The notes beneath the pieces were generated by a model, which did no database searches, was not told the DNA's origin, and worked only from the letters and a program-made list of their open reading frames with translations. From NCBI RefSeq assembly GCF_002982135.1, contig NZ_CP019981.1, positions 434,001-498,000 of the forward strand: DNA of 64,000 bases, read 5' to 3'. A program made the translations under genes and the position numbers. Below, in pieces: positions 33,759-42,365 of this stretch (within the stretch, counting starts at the first letter, position 1; every line of letters starts with the position of its first letter). Origin of the DNA: Pediococcus inopinatus (GTDB taxonomy: Bacteria > Bacillota > Bacilli > Lactobacillales > Lactobacillaceae).

Positions 33759-35543
33759 ATGACACCAGAAACAATTCTAAAAGAAAAATTTGGGTATAGT
33801 ACCTTTCGTGATGGCCAAAAACAAGTCATTAATAAAATTTTGAATAAGCAAAGTGTTTTAGCAATTATGCCAACTGGAGGCGGAAAATCTCTCTGTTATC
33901 AGATTCCTGCAATGCTTTTTAGTGGCATTACCTTAGTTATTTCACCGTTAATTGCTTTGATGAAAGATCAAGTTGACGCTCTGAATGAAAATGGGATTCC
34001 TGCCACCTTTATTAATAGTAGCATTGGTGTGACTGAAATGCGGCAACGATTCCAATTAGCAGCCAGTGGGCAAGTGAAGTTATTATATATTTCCCCAGAA
34101 CGCTTAGATTCCAGTAGCTTTTTATATCAACTGCAGGATTTAGAGATTTCTTTAGTAGCCGTTGATGAAGCACACTGTATTTCCCAATGGGGTCATGACT
34201 TTCGACCCAGCTATTTGCGTTTAACCGACACTTTGGCTCAATTACAAATGAATCCTACCGTAGTGGCATTGACAGCGACAGCAACGCCTAAGGTAGCTGA
34301 AGACATCAAGAAACGGTTGAACATTCCTGCTAAACAGGAAGTTAAAACAGATTTCACCCGCGATAATCTTTCTTTTCAGGTCATTAAAGATCAAAATAGT
34401 GATCAGTTTTTGTTGGATTATTTAAAAACCAATAAAACCGAAGCCGGCATTATTTATGGTAGCACGCGCAAGGAAGTGGAACGATTAACGAAGCTTCTTA
34501 AAAAACATAAAGTGAGTGTGACTATGTATCACGGCGGGATGTCAGAGGACGATCGGCGCCAGAATCAAGAGGACTTTCTTTACGATCGTGATCGGGTTAT
34601 GGTGGCGACTAATGCGTTTGGGATGGGAATTGATAAGAGTAATGTGCGGTTTGTGATTCATGCCCAGGTTCCTGGCAGCTTAGAAGCTTACTATCAAGAA
34701 GCGGGCCGTGCTGGGCGAGATGGCTTGCCTAGCGATGTGATTTTGTTATTCAAACTACATGATGTGCAAATTCAACATTTCTTTATTGATCAATCTGAAA
34801 TGGATGATGATAATAAAAGTCGCGAGTATCAGAAATTGCAGGATATGACGCAGTATGCAAATACGCAAGAATGTTTGCAACAGTATATTTTGAATTATTT
34901 TGGTGAAGAGGGCCCTAAATGTGGGAAATGTAGTAACTGTTTAGATGAGCGCGATTCGCAAGACATTACGGTCGAGGCCCAAAAAGTGCTATCTTGTGTG
35001 AAACGGATGCACGAAAATTTTGGGAAAGTTTTAATTGCCCAAGTTTTAGCGGGTTCCAAGAATCAACGGATTAAACAATTTAGCTTTGACCAGTTAAGCA
35101 CGTACGGCTTGTTAAAAAATAAATCCCAGAAGCAACTAACCGAATTAATTGATTTCTTGTCAGCAGCCGGCTACTTACAGGCATCAAATGGACAGTATCC
35201 GGTCCTTTCGTTAACGCAGACTGGCGTTCATGTTTTACAAGGAAGCGAACAGGTTTTCCGTAAAATGGCGGTTCCAGTCAAAACCAATATTTTGGAGGAT
35301 AGTGAACTCTTTACCAAGTTACGGATGTTACGTCGCAATTTGGCGGAGACGCAAGGCGTGCCACCGTTTGTTATTTTCTCGGATAAAACGCTCCGGTCGA
35401 TGTGTGCACTTTTGCCAAAGACGCTAAGTGAGATGGCAGAGGTCAAAGGGGTCGGGAGTCAAAAGTTAGAAAAATATGGACAACAATTTATTGATGTGAT
35501 TCAAGCAGACGAGGGTGTCCTTTCCCAAGTTGCTGAAAAATAG
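33759..35543 (+). CDS. recQ: ATP-dependent DNA helicase RecQ
   Basis: A 594-residue 3'-5' helicase of recombination and repair. Motifs in order: FRDGQKQVI (motif 0), [12 protein letters not shown] (I), [16 protein letters not shown] (II with RecQ aromatic loop), LTATAT (III), [18 protein letters not shown] (V) and [11 protein letters not shown] (VI). Zinc ligands appear in ECLQQ and CGKCSNC, then an RQC winged helix and a C-terminal HRDC domain ([17 protein letters not shown]). The second ATG (33759, MTPETIL) gives the usual N terminus; the ATG at 33729 has no SD. Confidence 0.95.
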   Translation: MTPETILKEKFGYSTFRDGQKQVINKILNKQSVLAIMPTGGGKSLCYQIPAMLFSGITLVISPLIALMKDQVDALNENGIPATFINSSIGVTEMRQRFQLAASGQVKLLYISPERLDSSSFLYQLQDLEISLVAVDEAHCISQWGHDFRPSYLRLTDTLAQLQMNPTVVALTATATPKVAEDIKKRLNIPAKQEVKTDFTRDNLSFQVIKDQNSDQFLLDYLKTNKTEAGIIYGSTRKEVERLTKLLKKHKVSVTMYHGGMSEDDRRQNQEDFLYDRDRVMVATNAFGMGIDKSNVRFVIHAQVPGSLEAYYQEAGRAGRDGLPSDVILLFKLHDVQIQHFFIDQSEMDDDNKSREYQKLQDMTQYANTQECLQQYILNYFGEEGPKCGKCSNCLDERDSQDITVEAQKVLSCVKRMHENFGKVLIAQVLAGSKNQRIKQFSFDQLSTYGLLKNKSQKQLTELIDFLSAAGYLQASNGQYPVLSLTQTGVHVLQGSEQVFRKMAVPVKTNILEDSELFTKLRMLRRNLAETQGVPPFVIFSDKTLRSMCALLPKTLSEMAEVKGVGSQKLEKYGQQFIDVIQADEGVLSQVAEK

Positions 35544-35577
35544 AAAGATTAAACTTAACCGGTTTAATCTTTTTTTA
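35543..35577 (+). terminator. Terminator after recQ
   Basis: AAAGATTAAAC (35544-35554) pairs with GTTTAATCTTT (35562-35572), followed by TTTT. Confidence 0.82.
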
Positions 35578-35587
35578 AACTAAATGC

Positions 35588-35630
35588 TTGGCAAAAGTAA
35601 GTTAATGTGGTTAAATAGTAATCATTACGA
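35588..35630 (+). promoter_or_regulatory. Promoter with near-consensus Zur box
   Basis: TTGGCA (35588-35593), 17 bp, TTAAAT (35611-35616). TAGTAATCATTACGA (35616-35630) overlaps the end of the -10 and matches the Gram-positive Zur consensus TCGTAATnATTACGA at all but one position. A zinc-loaded repressor here would block initiation. The downstream genes (a putative metal homeostasis peptide and the cysteine-free S14) are what a Zur operon is expected to contain. Confidence 0.8.
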
Positions 35631-35654
35631 TTAACAGAAAGAGGCATTGAGATT

Positions 35655-35777
35655 ATGAGAAAAGCAATGGATACAGCAAGTGCTTATCGCCGTTTGAAGA
35701 GTCCAAGTTTGAAAACGAGAAAAGCAGCTTTAAGAGTTATTAAAGCCGCTAAGAAGCAAAGAAAAGGAGTTGCATAA
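35655..35777 (+). CDS. Putative metal homeostasis protein (40-aa basic peptide)
   Basis: A 40-residue Lys/Arg-rich protein starting MRKAMDTASAYRRLKSP. The TASAYRRLKSPSLKTRKAAL segment resembles the small Firmicutes proteins annotated as putative metal homeostasis protein, which are usually found beside zinc-independent ribosomal proteins. It lies downstream of a Zur box and six bases before rpsN, with SD AAAGAGGC some distance before the ATG. There are no Cys or His residues, so it does not itself look like a zinc binder; nucleic acid or ribosome binding is an inference from its charge. Confidence 0.75.
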   Translation: MRKAMDTASAYRRLKSPSLKTRKAALRVIKAAKKQRKGVA

Positions 35778-35783
35778 AACACA

Positions 35784-36053
35784 ATGGCAAAGAAATCTAA
35801 GATTATTAAAGAGCAGAAAATTGAGGCAACCGTTGCTCACTATGCACAAATCAGAGAAGAGCTACGTAAGAATCATGATTATGCTGGATTAAGTCAATTA
35901 CCACGGAATGCTTCCCCTACAAGAATGCATCGCCGTGATCACTTAGATGGGCGCCCACACGCATATATGCGTAAGTTTGGGTTATCACGCTTAAACTTCC
36001 GTGAATTAGCGCATAAGGGTCAGATTCCTGGCGTTCGAAAAGCTAGTTGGTAA
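35784..36053 (+). CDS. rpsN: 30S ribosomal protein S14, zinc-independent paralogue
   Basis: An 89-residue S14 (uS14). The C-terminal part [29 protein letters not shown] (core [13 protein letters not shown]) is diagnostic. The CxxC pairs of the 61-residue zinc form are absent, so this is the C- form that replaces the zinc-bearing copy when zinc is scarce. SD AAAGGAG lies within the end of the preceding gene, six bases upstream, so translation is likely coupled. Both genes are expected to be under the Zur box at 35616. Confidence 0.93.
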   Translation: MAKKSKIIKEQKIEATVAHYAQIREELRKNHDYAGLSQLPRNASPTRMHRRDHLDGRPHAYMRKFGLSRLNFRELAHKGQIPGVRKASW

Positions 36054-36060
36054 ATACACA

Positions 36061-36104
36061 AAAATACTTCACATCAATTTCAAGCTGATGTGAAGTATTT
36101 TTTT
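36061..36104. terminator. Bidirectional terminator between rpsN and brnQ
   Basis: AAAATACTTCACATCA (36061-36076) is perfectly complementary to TGATGTGAAGTATTTT (36086-36101); A and T runs follow on either strand. Confidence 0.92.
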
Positions 36105-36106
36105 GA

Positions 36107-37492
36107 TTAGTTTTGATCTTCTTGTGGGACTTGAACCTTTGTGGCAGCGTGTTGTTTTACCAGATGGCAAGCAACGCCAAGCACCATGCCGAGTAAAGCA
36201 GGTAGGAGCCAATCTAAGCCATACTGAGCGAGCGGTAGATAACTCTGTTGGAAATTAGCCATGAGTTTACCAAGCGCGCTCTGACTCACAACAGGAGGGA
36301 AAGCAGCCATCATATCAAATAGGGCGGGAATGACTGTGAAAGTAACAACGAATTTGTAGACCACCGGATCTCGTTTGAAAAGTGGTGACAAAACAGATAA
36401 GAGGATCAAAGCCATTGCTAAGGGATACAGGAACATTAACACAGGGGTTGACCACGAAATGATTTGGTTTAACCCGAGGTTAGCTGTTAAAAATGAGGCA
36501 GCACTGGTAAATGCTAACCAGGTTTTGTAACTGATTTTTGGGAAATGTTTGTGGAAATCTTGGGCAAATGCGGCAACTAATCCAATCGCGGTTGTCAAAC
36601 AAGTTAAAGTGATCAATGCAGCTAGAATTGATTGACCGACAACTCCTAAGTAATGATTTACAATTTGGTCGAAGGCAATTCCGCCATTGGCACTAAGTTT
36701 GAATTTGCCAAGTGACATGGAGCCTAATAGGATTAAGGCCACGTAGATAACCCCTTCAAATCCCATTGAGAACAGGCCAGCGCGGGCAGTGACCATGGCG
36801 ATTCCGTTGGGATTTTTCTTTCCCATGTATTTGATGGCTGTAACGACTGTGACACCAAAGGCCAGGCCGGCGAGCGCATCCATGGTGTTGTAACCTTGCA
36901 AGAATCCGTTTGTGAACGCGCCAGTCTTATAAGCTGAAGTAACAGCTTGTTTAACGGGTGTTCCCATGGGATTACTGAAACCAAGAAAGAATACGAATGC
37001 TAGTAAAACGAGAAAAACTGGATTTAACAGTTTGCCGACATTAGAAACAATTTTACTTTGTTCGACAGATAAGAAATATGCGAGTCCAAAGAAAACTGCG
37101 GAAAAAACGACTAAACCTAAAGTCTGATACTGAGCTGGGATGAGCGGAGCGAGGCCAACTGTGTAAGAAACAGTTGCCGTTCTTGGGGTTCCAAAAAGCG
37201 GGCCGATCGTGCCATGAATGAGAACCATGAAGACTAAAGCAAAAGTAGCTCCCAAAGGCTTGCCAATATCATAAACCCCTTCGGAACGGGTGATACTGAT
37301 TGCCAGTACTGATAGCAAGGGCAACAAGACGCCAGTTACTAAAAAGCCTAAGGCAGCAGGTAACCAACTTGACCCCGATAATTGGCCAAGGTGAAGGGGG
37401 AAAATAAGGTTTCCAGCTCCGAAAAATAAGGCAAACAACATTGAACTTACGACTACATAATCTTTTTTGGTTAATTTTTTCTCTTCTAACAT
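36107..37492 (-). CDS. brnQ: Branched-chain amino acid transporter BrnQ (LIVCS family)
   Basis: A 461-residue membrane protein with about 12 hydrophobic segments that imports Leu, Ile and Val with cations. FALFFGAGNLIFPLHLG near the N terminus and FGTPRTATVSYTVGLAP (cores GAGNLIFP and TPRTATVSYT) are the family's hallmarks. SD AAGGAGTGTTT precedes ATG. A T-box leader stands upstream, so synthesis rises when a cognate tRNA is uncharged. It is convergent with rpsN and monocistronic. Confidence 0.95.
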   Translation of the reverse strand: MLEEKKLTKKDYVVVSSMLFALFFGAGNLIFPLHLGQLSGSSWLPAALGFLVTGVLLPLLSVLAISITRSEGVYDIGKPLGATFALVFMVLIHGTIGPLFGTPRTATVSYTVGLAPLIPAQYQTLGLVVFSAVFFGLAYFLSVEQSKIVSNVGKLLNPVFLVLLAFVFFLGFSNPMGTPVKQAVTSAYKTGAFTNGFLQGYNTMDALAGLAFGVTVVTAIKYMGKKNPNGIAMVTARAGLFSMGFEGVIYVALILLGSMSLGKFKLSANGGIAFDQIVNHYLGVVGQSILAALITLTCLTTAIGLVAAFAQDFHKHFPKISYKTWLAFTSAASFLTANLGLNQIISWSTPVLMFLYPLAMALILLSVLSPLFKRDPVVYKFVVTFTVIPALFDMMAAFPPVVSQSALGKLMANFQQSYLPLAQYGLDWLLPALLGMVLGVACHLVKQHAATKVQVPQEDQN

Positions 37493-37524
37493 ATAAACAC
37501 TCCTTAAATTTTAATGACTGGCCG

Positions 37525-37795
37525 CAAGAAGAAATAAAAAAACGCCCCTGTCGGAATATAAATTCCAACAAGGACGTTTTAAACGCGTTACCACCTTTGT
37601 TTACAGCGTCATCACTAACACTGCCTTTTCGAGTACGGACCTGCAGATCGATACTCTAGCTCTATAATGGGAGCCCCCAGTGCCTACTCAAGATTCGTAA
37701 GCATCGCTCAAAGATGATAGCTTGAAAAATTCATTGACGTCCTTTCACCAATCGACGCTCGCTAAACAATGGAGATTTTTCGTACTTTTCTTTTC
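37525..37795 (-). promoter_or_regulatory. T-box riboswitch upstream of brnQ
   Basis: Read on the minus strand, AAAGGTGGTAACGCG (37584-37598) is the T-box antiterminator sequence that binds the tRNA acceptor end. A terminator (AACGTCC..TTGTTGG hairpin ending GGGGCGTTTTTTT, 37537-37580) lies after it. A stem I apical loop of the form CGTC-GATTGGTGAAAG-GACG lies upstream. The specifier was not fixed: ATC (Ile) occurs at several positions of stem I, and a branched-chain amino acid is expected from the gene it controls. The rest of 37493-37946 holds the promoter region and the terminator of the next small gene. Confidence 0.88.
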
Positions 37796-37892
37796 ACAGC
37801 TTTTCTCATTTATTTATAATATGGATTTAATTTACTCTAATATTTAAAATACGTCAAGTACAAAATGAAAACTTTTTTGAAATTAAATGTAA

Positions 37893-37921
37893 AAAAAAAA
37901 CAACCGCTAAAATCACAGTTG
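37893..37921 (-). terminator. Probable terminator of the 48-aa basic protein gene
   Basis: On the minus strand CAACTG and CGGTTG (37916-37921, 37901-37906) form a 6-bp stem with one wobble pair, followed by a long T run. Confidence 0.65.
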
Positions 37922-37946
37922 AATTTTTTAAATGGCAAAAAGCCGA

Positions 37947-38093
37947 TTATTTAACTTTTGGTGTATCTACAATTTCTTCAGTCTTGCCTTTAGCGAAACG
38001 TTGGATAGCGACGATTCGTGCTTGACGACGACGACGTTCACGTTTACCAGCAACTGGACGACGCTTTGCAAATGAGTTATATGGTGATCGCAT
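37947..38093 (-). CDS. Small Arg-rich protein, unrecognised
   Basis: A 48-residue protein beginning MRSPYNSFAKRRPVAGKRE and continuing RRRRQARIVAIQRF, with an acidic-to-neutral tail TEEIVDTPKVK. About a quarter of the residues are Arg or Lys, mostly in one block, as in ribosome-associated peptides. It has an excellent SD (TAGGAGG, six bases before ATG) and its own terminator, so it is a real gene despite its size. It does not match S21, L34 or other small ribosomal proteins that I know. The function is unknown. Confidence 0.75.
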   Translation of the reverse strand: MRSPYNSFAKRRPVAGKRERRRRQARIVAIQRFAKGKTEEIVDTPKVK

Positions 38094-38277
38094 GATGTTC
38101 CTCCTAAAAAATAAGTTATTACCATTGTAATCTTAAACGACCCTAAAATGCAAATATATTTTAAAGAAAAATAAACTAATACGCCGATGTAAGCTTTTAT
38201 TAATCTTAGTTTCAACGTCTAGTAATCTTTCTGAAATACTTTATCGGTAAGATTGAGGACAAGTTAAAGTAATTAAC

Positions 38278-38853
38278 ATGAGTCAAACAAATTCAAGAAA
38301 CGATCAGAAAGGAGCATTGCTTATTAAAAGACATGGATATTTTACTAATTGGATTGAAAAGCAGCTCCAAAAAAGACGACCCAAACCTGCTAACTTCTTT
38401 ACTACGTTTGGACGTCTAAGCCGGATTATGAACGCCATTGAGGATGACAAGGATTTATTGGTTAACTATGAGGACGAAGAAATCCGGGTGGCTCGATCAT
38501 TAATGCACATGACCAACACAATGTTTTTAGATGAAATTGCGACGCTAAAAACACATACGGTTGAGCTTTCTGGTGATGGCATTCAAGTTTTACGCTGGTT
38601 TAAAGAGCGAGACTTAAATGACCAAGGAAATCTAGTCAGCAATCTCGGATTCTTAACAGATATTGTGCACGATCATAAGCAAGAGCAGACCTCGGCTTGG
38701 GATCAGCAAACAGTAAAAATTGCCAAAATGGCCGAACAACTCAATAATGATGAGTTGATCACGGCCCTTTTAAAAGTCCAAGCAAAGCAGCAAGTGCCTG
38801 AATGGAAAGCTAGTTATGCACCGAAAAATAAAACGACTGATTTTGATATTTAA
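38278..38853 (+). CDS. Unrecognised soluble protein
   Basis: A 191-residue hydrophilic, mostly helical protein with no signal peptide or membrane span. The start is uncertain: the ATG at 38278 has no SD, while AGAAAGGAG lies inside the frame at about 38305, which could serve a later non-ATG start. RWFKERDLNDQGNLVSNLGF and VARSLMHMTNTMFLDEI are the most structured parts. The family is not recognised. A strong terminator follows. Confidence 0.65.
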   Translation: MSQTNSRNDQKGALLIKRHGYFTNWIEKQLQKRRPKPANFFTTFGRLSRIMNAIEDDKDLLVNYEDEEIRVARSLMHMTNTMFLDEIATLKTHTVELSGDGIQVLRWFKERDLNDQGNLVSNLGFLTDIVHDHKQEQTSAWDQQTVKIAKMAEQLNNDELITALLKVQAKQQVPEWKASYAPKNKTTDFDI

Positions 38854-38885
38854 ACTCTCCTATTATGATAGGAGAGTTTTTTTAT
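38852..38885 (+). terminator. Strong hairpin terminator
   Basis: AAACTCTCCTAT (38852-38863) is perfectly complementary to ATAGGAGAGTTT (38868-38879), with a 4-base loop and T run. Confidence 0.92.
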
Positions 38886-38990
38886 TACCGACCTAGCAAG
38901 CCGTGTTTCGTTCACCCTGCCAATAAACTAGGGTATAATGTTAACGAGTTGAAATAATTTGTTTGAAGCAGGAGCGGGGAGGTTAAAATT

Positions 38991-39623
38991 ATGAAAGTTG
39001 ATCGGATGCAGGCGTTTAGCGATGGGGTCTATGCCATTCTTATCACAATTTTGGTGTTGGACTTTAACGTCCCAGAATATCATGTGGGAAATTTACTGGC
39101 AGCCCTGATTAAACAATGGCCTACCATGTTTGCCTATGTGGTTTCATTCCTATACATTGGGACGGTTTGGCTGTTTCATCACGATTTTTTCCAAACGCTA
39201 AAATTCACGAATACGAGTTTGAACGTCATCAATTTAGTGATGCTTTTTTCTGTGACGCTGATTGATTATCCAACGGCGTTAGTCTCAAATTCATTGATCA
39301 TGGGAAATGTGGCCGATATGCGCGTTGCTTTTATCTACTATGACCTTGTAGCGCTGTTTATCTCGTTAACTTTTGCGTGGTTATACAGCTATGTTCGTCA
39401 TCACCCAGAGCTAACGCAGATGAAAAAAGATCAGCAACATTTTTATCAAGCCATCAAATTTGATCCCATTCGCAGTGTTTTAATCTATGGCTTGGCAATT
39501 GTCGCGACGTTCTTTTCAATTTGGCTAGGGACATTTTTATTGCTAGCCGGAATTGTTTATCATTTTCTTGCGTATTTAAGATTAAGCAAGTCAATGCGGC
39601 ATGCGCTCAAAGTTTCAAAATAA
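38991..39623 (+). CDS. TMEM175-family (DUF1211) potassium channel-like membrane protein
   Basis: A 210-residue membrane protein with about six helices. RMQAFSDGVYAILITILVLDF is the family's pore-lining first helix (core R..AFSDGVYAI). Unlike the relative at 30194 it has no charged C-terminal extension. SD AGGAGCGGGGAGG precedes ATG. It starts a run with the pseudouridine synthase (13 bases downstream) and the Nudix gene. K+ conductance is inferred from the family. Confidence 0.87.
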   Translation: MKVDRMQAFSDGVYAILITILVLDFNVPEYHVGNLLAALIKQWPTMFAYVVSFLYIGTVWLFHHDFFQTLKFTNTSLNVINLVMLFSVTLIDYPTALVSNSLIMGNVADMRVAFIYYDLVALFISLTFAWLYSYVRHHPELTQMKKDQQHFYQAIKFDPIRSVLIYGLAIVATFFSIWLGTFLLLAGIVYHFLAYLRLSKSMRHALKVSK

Positions 39624-39636
39624 TGGAGAATTAAAC

Positions 39637-40515
39637 ATGATAATTAGCTTTCAAAATACAACTGCAGAACCGCTGAAAATTAAAGTTTTTTTGGTTTCTA
39701 AAGGCTTTAGCCACCGCTTAATTAGTTCAATAAAAAAAGGCGGGATCCTACAGATCAACGGTAAAAAGCAAACGACTGCAGACATGATTGCTCCTACTGA
39801 GGTTTTAAAGTTACGATTACCGAAAGAAAAGTCCGATCCAAATGTTCCTTTTAGTTTTCAGCCACTTTCTGTGGTGTTCGAGGATGATAATTGGCTGGTA
39901 ATCAATAAACCAGCGGGACTTTCATCAGTACCAGGCCCAAGCAACCGGGATGATACGGTGGTCAATCGAGTTAAGGGCCATTTGAAAAATCAAGGAAGCC
40001 AGGATTTAGTGCCACACGTAATTACAAGATTAGACCGGTTTACGAGTGGAGTGATGCTAATTGCGAAAAATCGCTTGGCGGCCAGTGCTTTATCCCCACA
40101 AATCGAAAATCATACGATTCAAAAAAAGTATCGAGTTTTTGTTTCAGGGCAGTTAGATGAAATGCAAGGAGTCATTAACCAGCCAATTGCCAAGGCAGCA
40201 GATGGCATTCATCGTGAAGTTTCAGCAGAAGGACAACAGGCGCAAACCCGATTTCGACTAATTCACCAGTATGCTCATTTTGCAGAAGTAGAAGCAGAAT
40301 TACTGACTGGTCGAACGCATCAAATTCGGGTCCACTTTGCCAGTTTGGGCCAGCCACTTTTGGGTGATGAATTGTACGGTGGACCGATGAACATGGGGAT
40401 TAAGCGACAGGCACTGCATGCAGAGTCCTTAACGTTTACAGATCCGCTAACTGATCAAGAACATACATTTGAAGTGGTGTTACCAAAAGATATGGAGAGT
40501 GTAAAAAATGTTTAA
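39637..40515 (+). CDS. RluA-family pseudouridine synthase
   Basis: A 292-residue RNA-modifying enzyme that isomerises uridine in rRNA or tRNA. ITRLDRFTSGVMLIAK contains the catalytic Asp in the RLDxxTSG motif, INKPAGLSSVPG the conserved K-P-A-G, and LTGRTHQIRVHFASLGQPLLGDELYG the C-terminal motifs. An S4-like N terminus (SRLISS-type KGGILQINGK) is present. The ATG at 39637 has SD TGGAGAATT. Overlaps the next gene by 8 bases. Which RluA type (RluD-like or YjbO-like) is unsettled. Confidence 0.92.
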   Translation: MIISFQNTTAEPLKIKVFLVSKGFSHRLISSIKKGGILQINGKKQTTADMIAPTEVLKLRLPKEKSDPNVPFSFQPLSVVFEDDNWLVINKPAGLSSVPGPSNRDDTVVNRVKGHLKNQGSQDLVPHVITRLDRFTSGVMLIAKNRLAASALSPQIENHTIQKKYRVFVSGQLDEMQGVINQPIAKAADGIHREVSAEGQQAQTRFRLIHQYAHFAEVEAELLTGRTHQIRVHFASLGQPLLGDELYGGPMNMGIKRQALHAESLTFTDPLTDQEHTFEVVLPKDMESVKNV

Positions 40516-41059
40516 AAATGAAGGCAAAACAGGCAAGATAGTGGCTCAGAAACAAGTCTATGCGGGGCCAATTTTTCAATTAGATAAACAAAAAATCGAA
40601 ACGCCGGATGGTTTGTTGGTAAATCGGGATGTGATTGTGCACCAACCGGCCGTAACCATTTTGGCGTTTACGCCAGATCAACACGTTTTGTTGAATACAG
40701 AGTATCGGGTTGGGGTTAACGCGGAAAGTTTGTCCTTACCGGCAGGATTAATAAACGCAAACGAGACGGCAGAAGACGCCGCCAAGCGAGAATTACTGGA
40801 AGAAACGGGTTATGAAGCAACAAAAGTACAAGAGTTGACCACAATTACGGCATCGGAAGGATTTTCAACCGAAAAAGTAATTTTGGTTGTGGCGAAGATC
40901 AATCCGGTTAAAAAAGCTGCTCAACATTTTGATGCAGATGAGTTTGTAAATAGCCAGTTGATTCGCTATGACCATTTAAAACAGTTAATTAAGCAAGGTA
41001 GAATTCGCTCGGCCCAAGCAATTGCAACAGTTGGTTACTACGAAATGTTTGGTGGATAG
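40508..41059 (+). CDS. Nudix hydrolase (ADP-ribose pyrophosphatase-like)
   Basis: A 183-residue hydrolase. The Nudix box is complete: G-LINAN-E-TAEDAAK-RELLEETGY, with REx2EE metal ligands. The preceding SLPAGLI and the N-terminal AGPIFQLDKQKIETPDG agree with the ADP-ribose/NADH pyrophosphatase (NudF-like) group. It starts within the end of the pseudouridine synthase gene (8-base overlap), so they are translationally coupled. It probably clears ADP-ribose or related toxic nucleotides. Confidence 0.9.
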   Translation: MFKNEGKTGKIVAQKQVYAGPIFQLDKQKIETPDGLLVNRDVIVHQPAVTILAFTPDQHVLLNTEYRVGVNAESLSLPAGLINANETAEDAAKRELLEETGYEATKVQELTTITASEGFSTEKVILVVAKINPVKKAAQHFDADEFVNSQLIRYDHLKQLIKQGRIRSAQAIATVGYYEMFGG

Positions 41060-41157
41060 TAATTTTCTAGTTCAGAAGAAGTTGGCATTAAGGGCAGGTA
41101 GCTTTACATTTTTATCATCATACCGTAATCTAGTAAATAGATTAAAGGAGGATTTTT

Positions 41158-41757
41158 GTGATAATTATACGTGAAGCTGATAAAGATGACGCCGGTCAGA
41201 TAGCCCCATTAATTAATATTATTTATGAAGAAATGGAGCTTGATGAATTGGATGATGTCCCTGACCCTGTCTGGATGCGCGTGTTACAGCGGGCCTATCA
41301 AACAGATGCTTATACTGGTGAAAAAGCCACAACAATTGTGGCCGAGGAAAATACCACAGGTAAAGTGGTAGGGGTAGCTTTCGGGTATCCAGACCAGTAT
41401 GAAGAAGATTTAGATGCGATTATTGATCGAATCAGTCTTAAGGCAAATGTTTTTGACGGGGATGTGTTGGATCCTGATTTGGAAGCCTTTAAAGATGAAT
41501 GGTATCTTGATTCCATTGCAGTCGATCCAGACTATCAAGGGCAAGGAATTGGCGGTCGGCTATTAAAGGCCTTGCCAGAATTCGTTCGTCAAGACGGTGA
41601 TACCATCATTGGGTTGAATGTGGACTTTGCAAATCCCGCCGCCGAACGTCTGTATTCCCGGCATGGATTTAAAAAAGTGGGGACTAAAAAAATTGGCGAT
41701 CACATGTATGATCATATGCAAAAACCGATTGTGACGACCGAACCAGTTTACGCTTAA
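41158..41757 (+). CDS. GNAT-family N-acetyltransferase
   Basis: A 199-residue acetyltransferase. IIREADKDDAGQIAPLI is the first GNAT strand and helix, WYLDSIAVDPDYQGQGIGGRLLKAL contains the acetyl-CoA pyrophosphate loop (QGQGIGGRLL), and NPAAERLYSRHGFKKVG is motif B. GTG start with SD AAAGGAGGA. It may follow the Nudix gene in one transcript; a terminator closes the unit. The substrate is unknown. Confidence 0.9.
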   Translation: MIIIREADKDDAGQIAPLINIIYEEMELDELDDVPDPVWMRVLQRAYQTDAYTGEKATTIVAEENTTGKVVGVAFGYPDQYEEDLDAIIDRISLKANVFDGDVLDPDLEAFKDEWYLDSIAVDPDYQGQGIGGRLLKALPEFVRQDGDTIIGLNVDFANPAAERLYSRHGFKKVGTKKIGDHMYDHMQKPIVTTEPVYA

Positions 41758-41781
41758 ATACTTAAATTAAATAAAATGCAT

Positions 41782-41820
41782 AAGTCGAATTCAGTTAGTT
41801 TTCTGAATTCGGCTTTTTTC
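41782..41820 (+). terminator. Terminator after the GNAT gene
   Basis: AAGTCGAATTCAG (41782-41794) pairs with CTGAATTCGGCTT (41803-41815) with one wobble pair, followed by TTTT. Confidence 0.87.
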
Positions 41821-41902
41821 TAATCGTAGCAGTATCTTTTACCCATGTTTTATTATAAAATCAAGGTAATCAAGAAAATAAGAAAGTGATGAGGTAATTA
41901 AA

Positions 41903-42349
41903 TTGAGTAATGAAGATGAAGAATTCCAAGATATCGAATTAACATTAGGTGACGAAAAGTTTGACCAGATGCTGATGGTTTTAAATCACGGTATTACAAA
42001 AGACAATGCCAGTGAATATAATTTTAATGGCAATGACATGCAAGAAGTTGGCGAAAACGTTTGGGCCGTTCCAGCTTATATGGCAGACGACTTTTCAATC
42101 TTTTTCCTGTATACCCAAATTGATTCAAAAGATTGGGTTGTGGCCTTTACAGAAGGAAAAATGGGCAAGGAACAGTTTGAACTCGGTGTGCCAATGACCA
42201 CTGGGAAGGGTTTAAATGTTTTAGCTGAAAAAGATATGGAACGTGCCCAAATGGTAACTGGTTTTGTGAATGATATTTCCAAAGCCGGCGAAGGTGAGTG
42301 GCGGATGATCAATGATCCAGATGCAGAAGAGGAACCAAAGAAAGACTAA
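41903..42349 (+). CDS. Acidic protein of unknown function
   Basis: A 148-residue soluble protein rich in Asp and Glu (MSNEDEEFQDIELTLGD at the start, DPDAEEEPKKD at the end). The TTG start at 41903 is supported by SD GATGAGGT seven bases before it. There is no signal peptide or membrane span. It ends 16 bases before a Gfo/Idh/MocA oxidoreductase gene, likely the same operon. The family is not recognised. Confidence 0.7.
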   Translation: MSNEDEEFQDIELTLGDEKFDQMLMVLNHGITKDNASEYNFNGNDMQEVGENVWAVPAYMADDFSIFFLYTQIDSKDWVVAFTEGKMGKEQFELGVPMTTGKGLNVLAEKDMERAQMVTGFVNDISKAGEGEWRMINDPDAEEEPKKD

Positions 42350-42365
42350 TCTTTGAGGCAATAAA

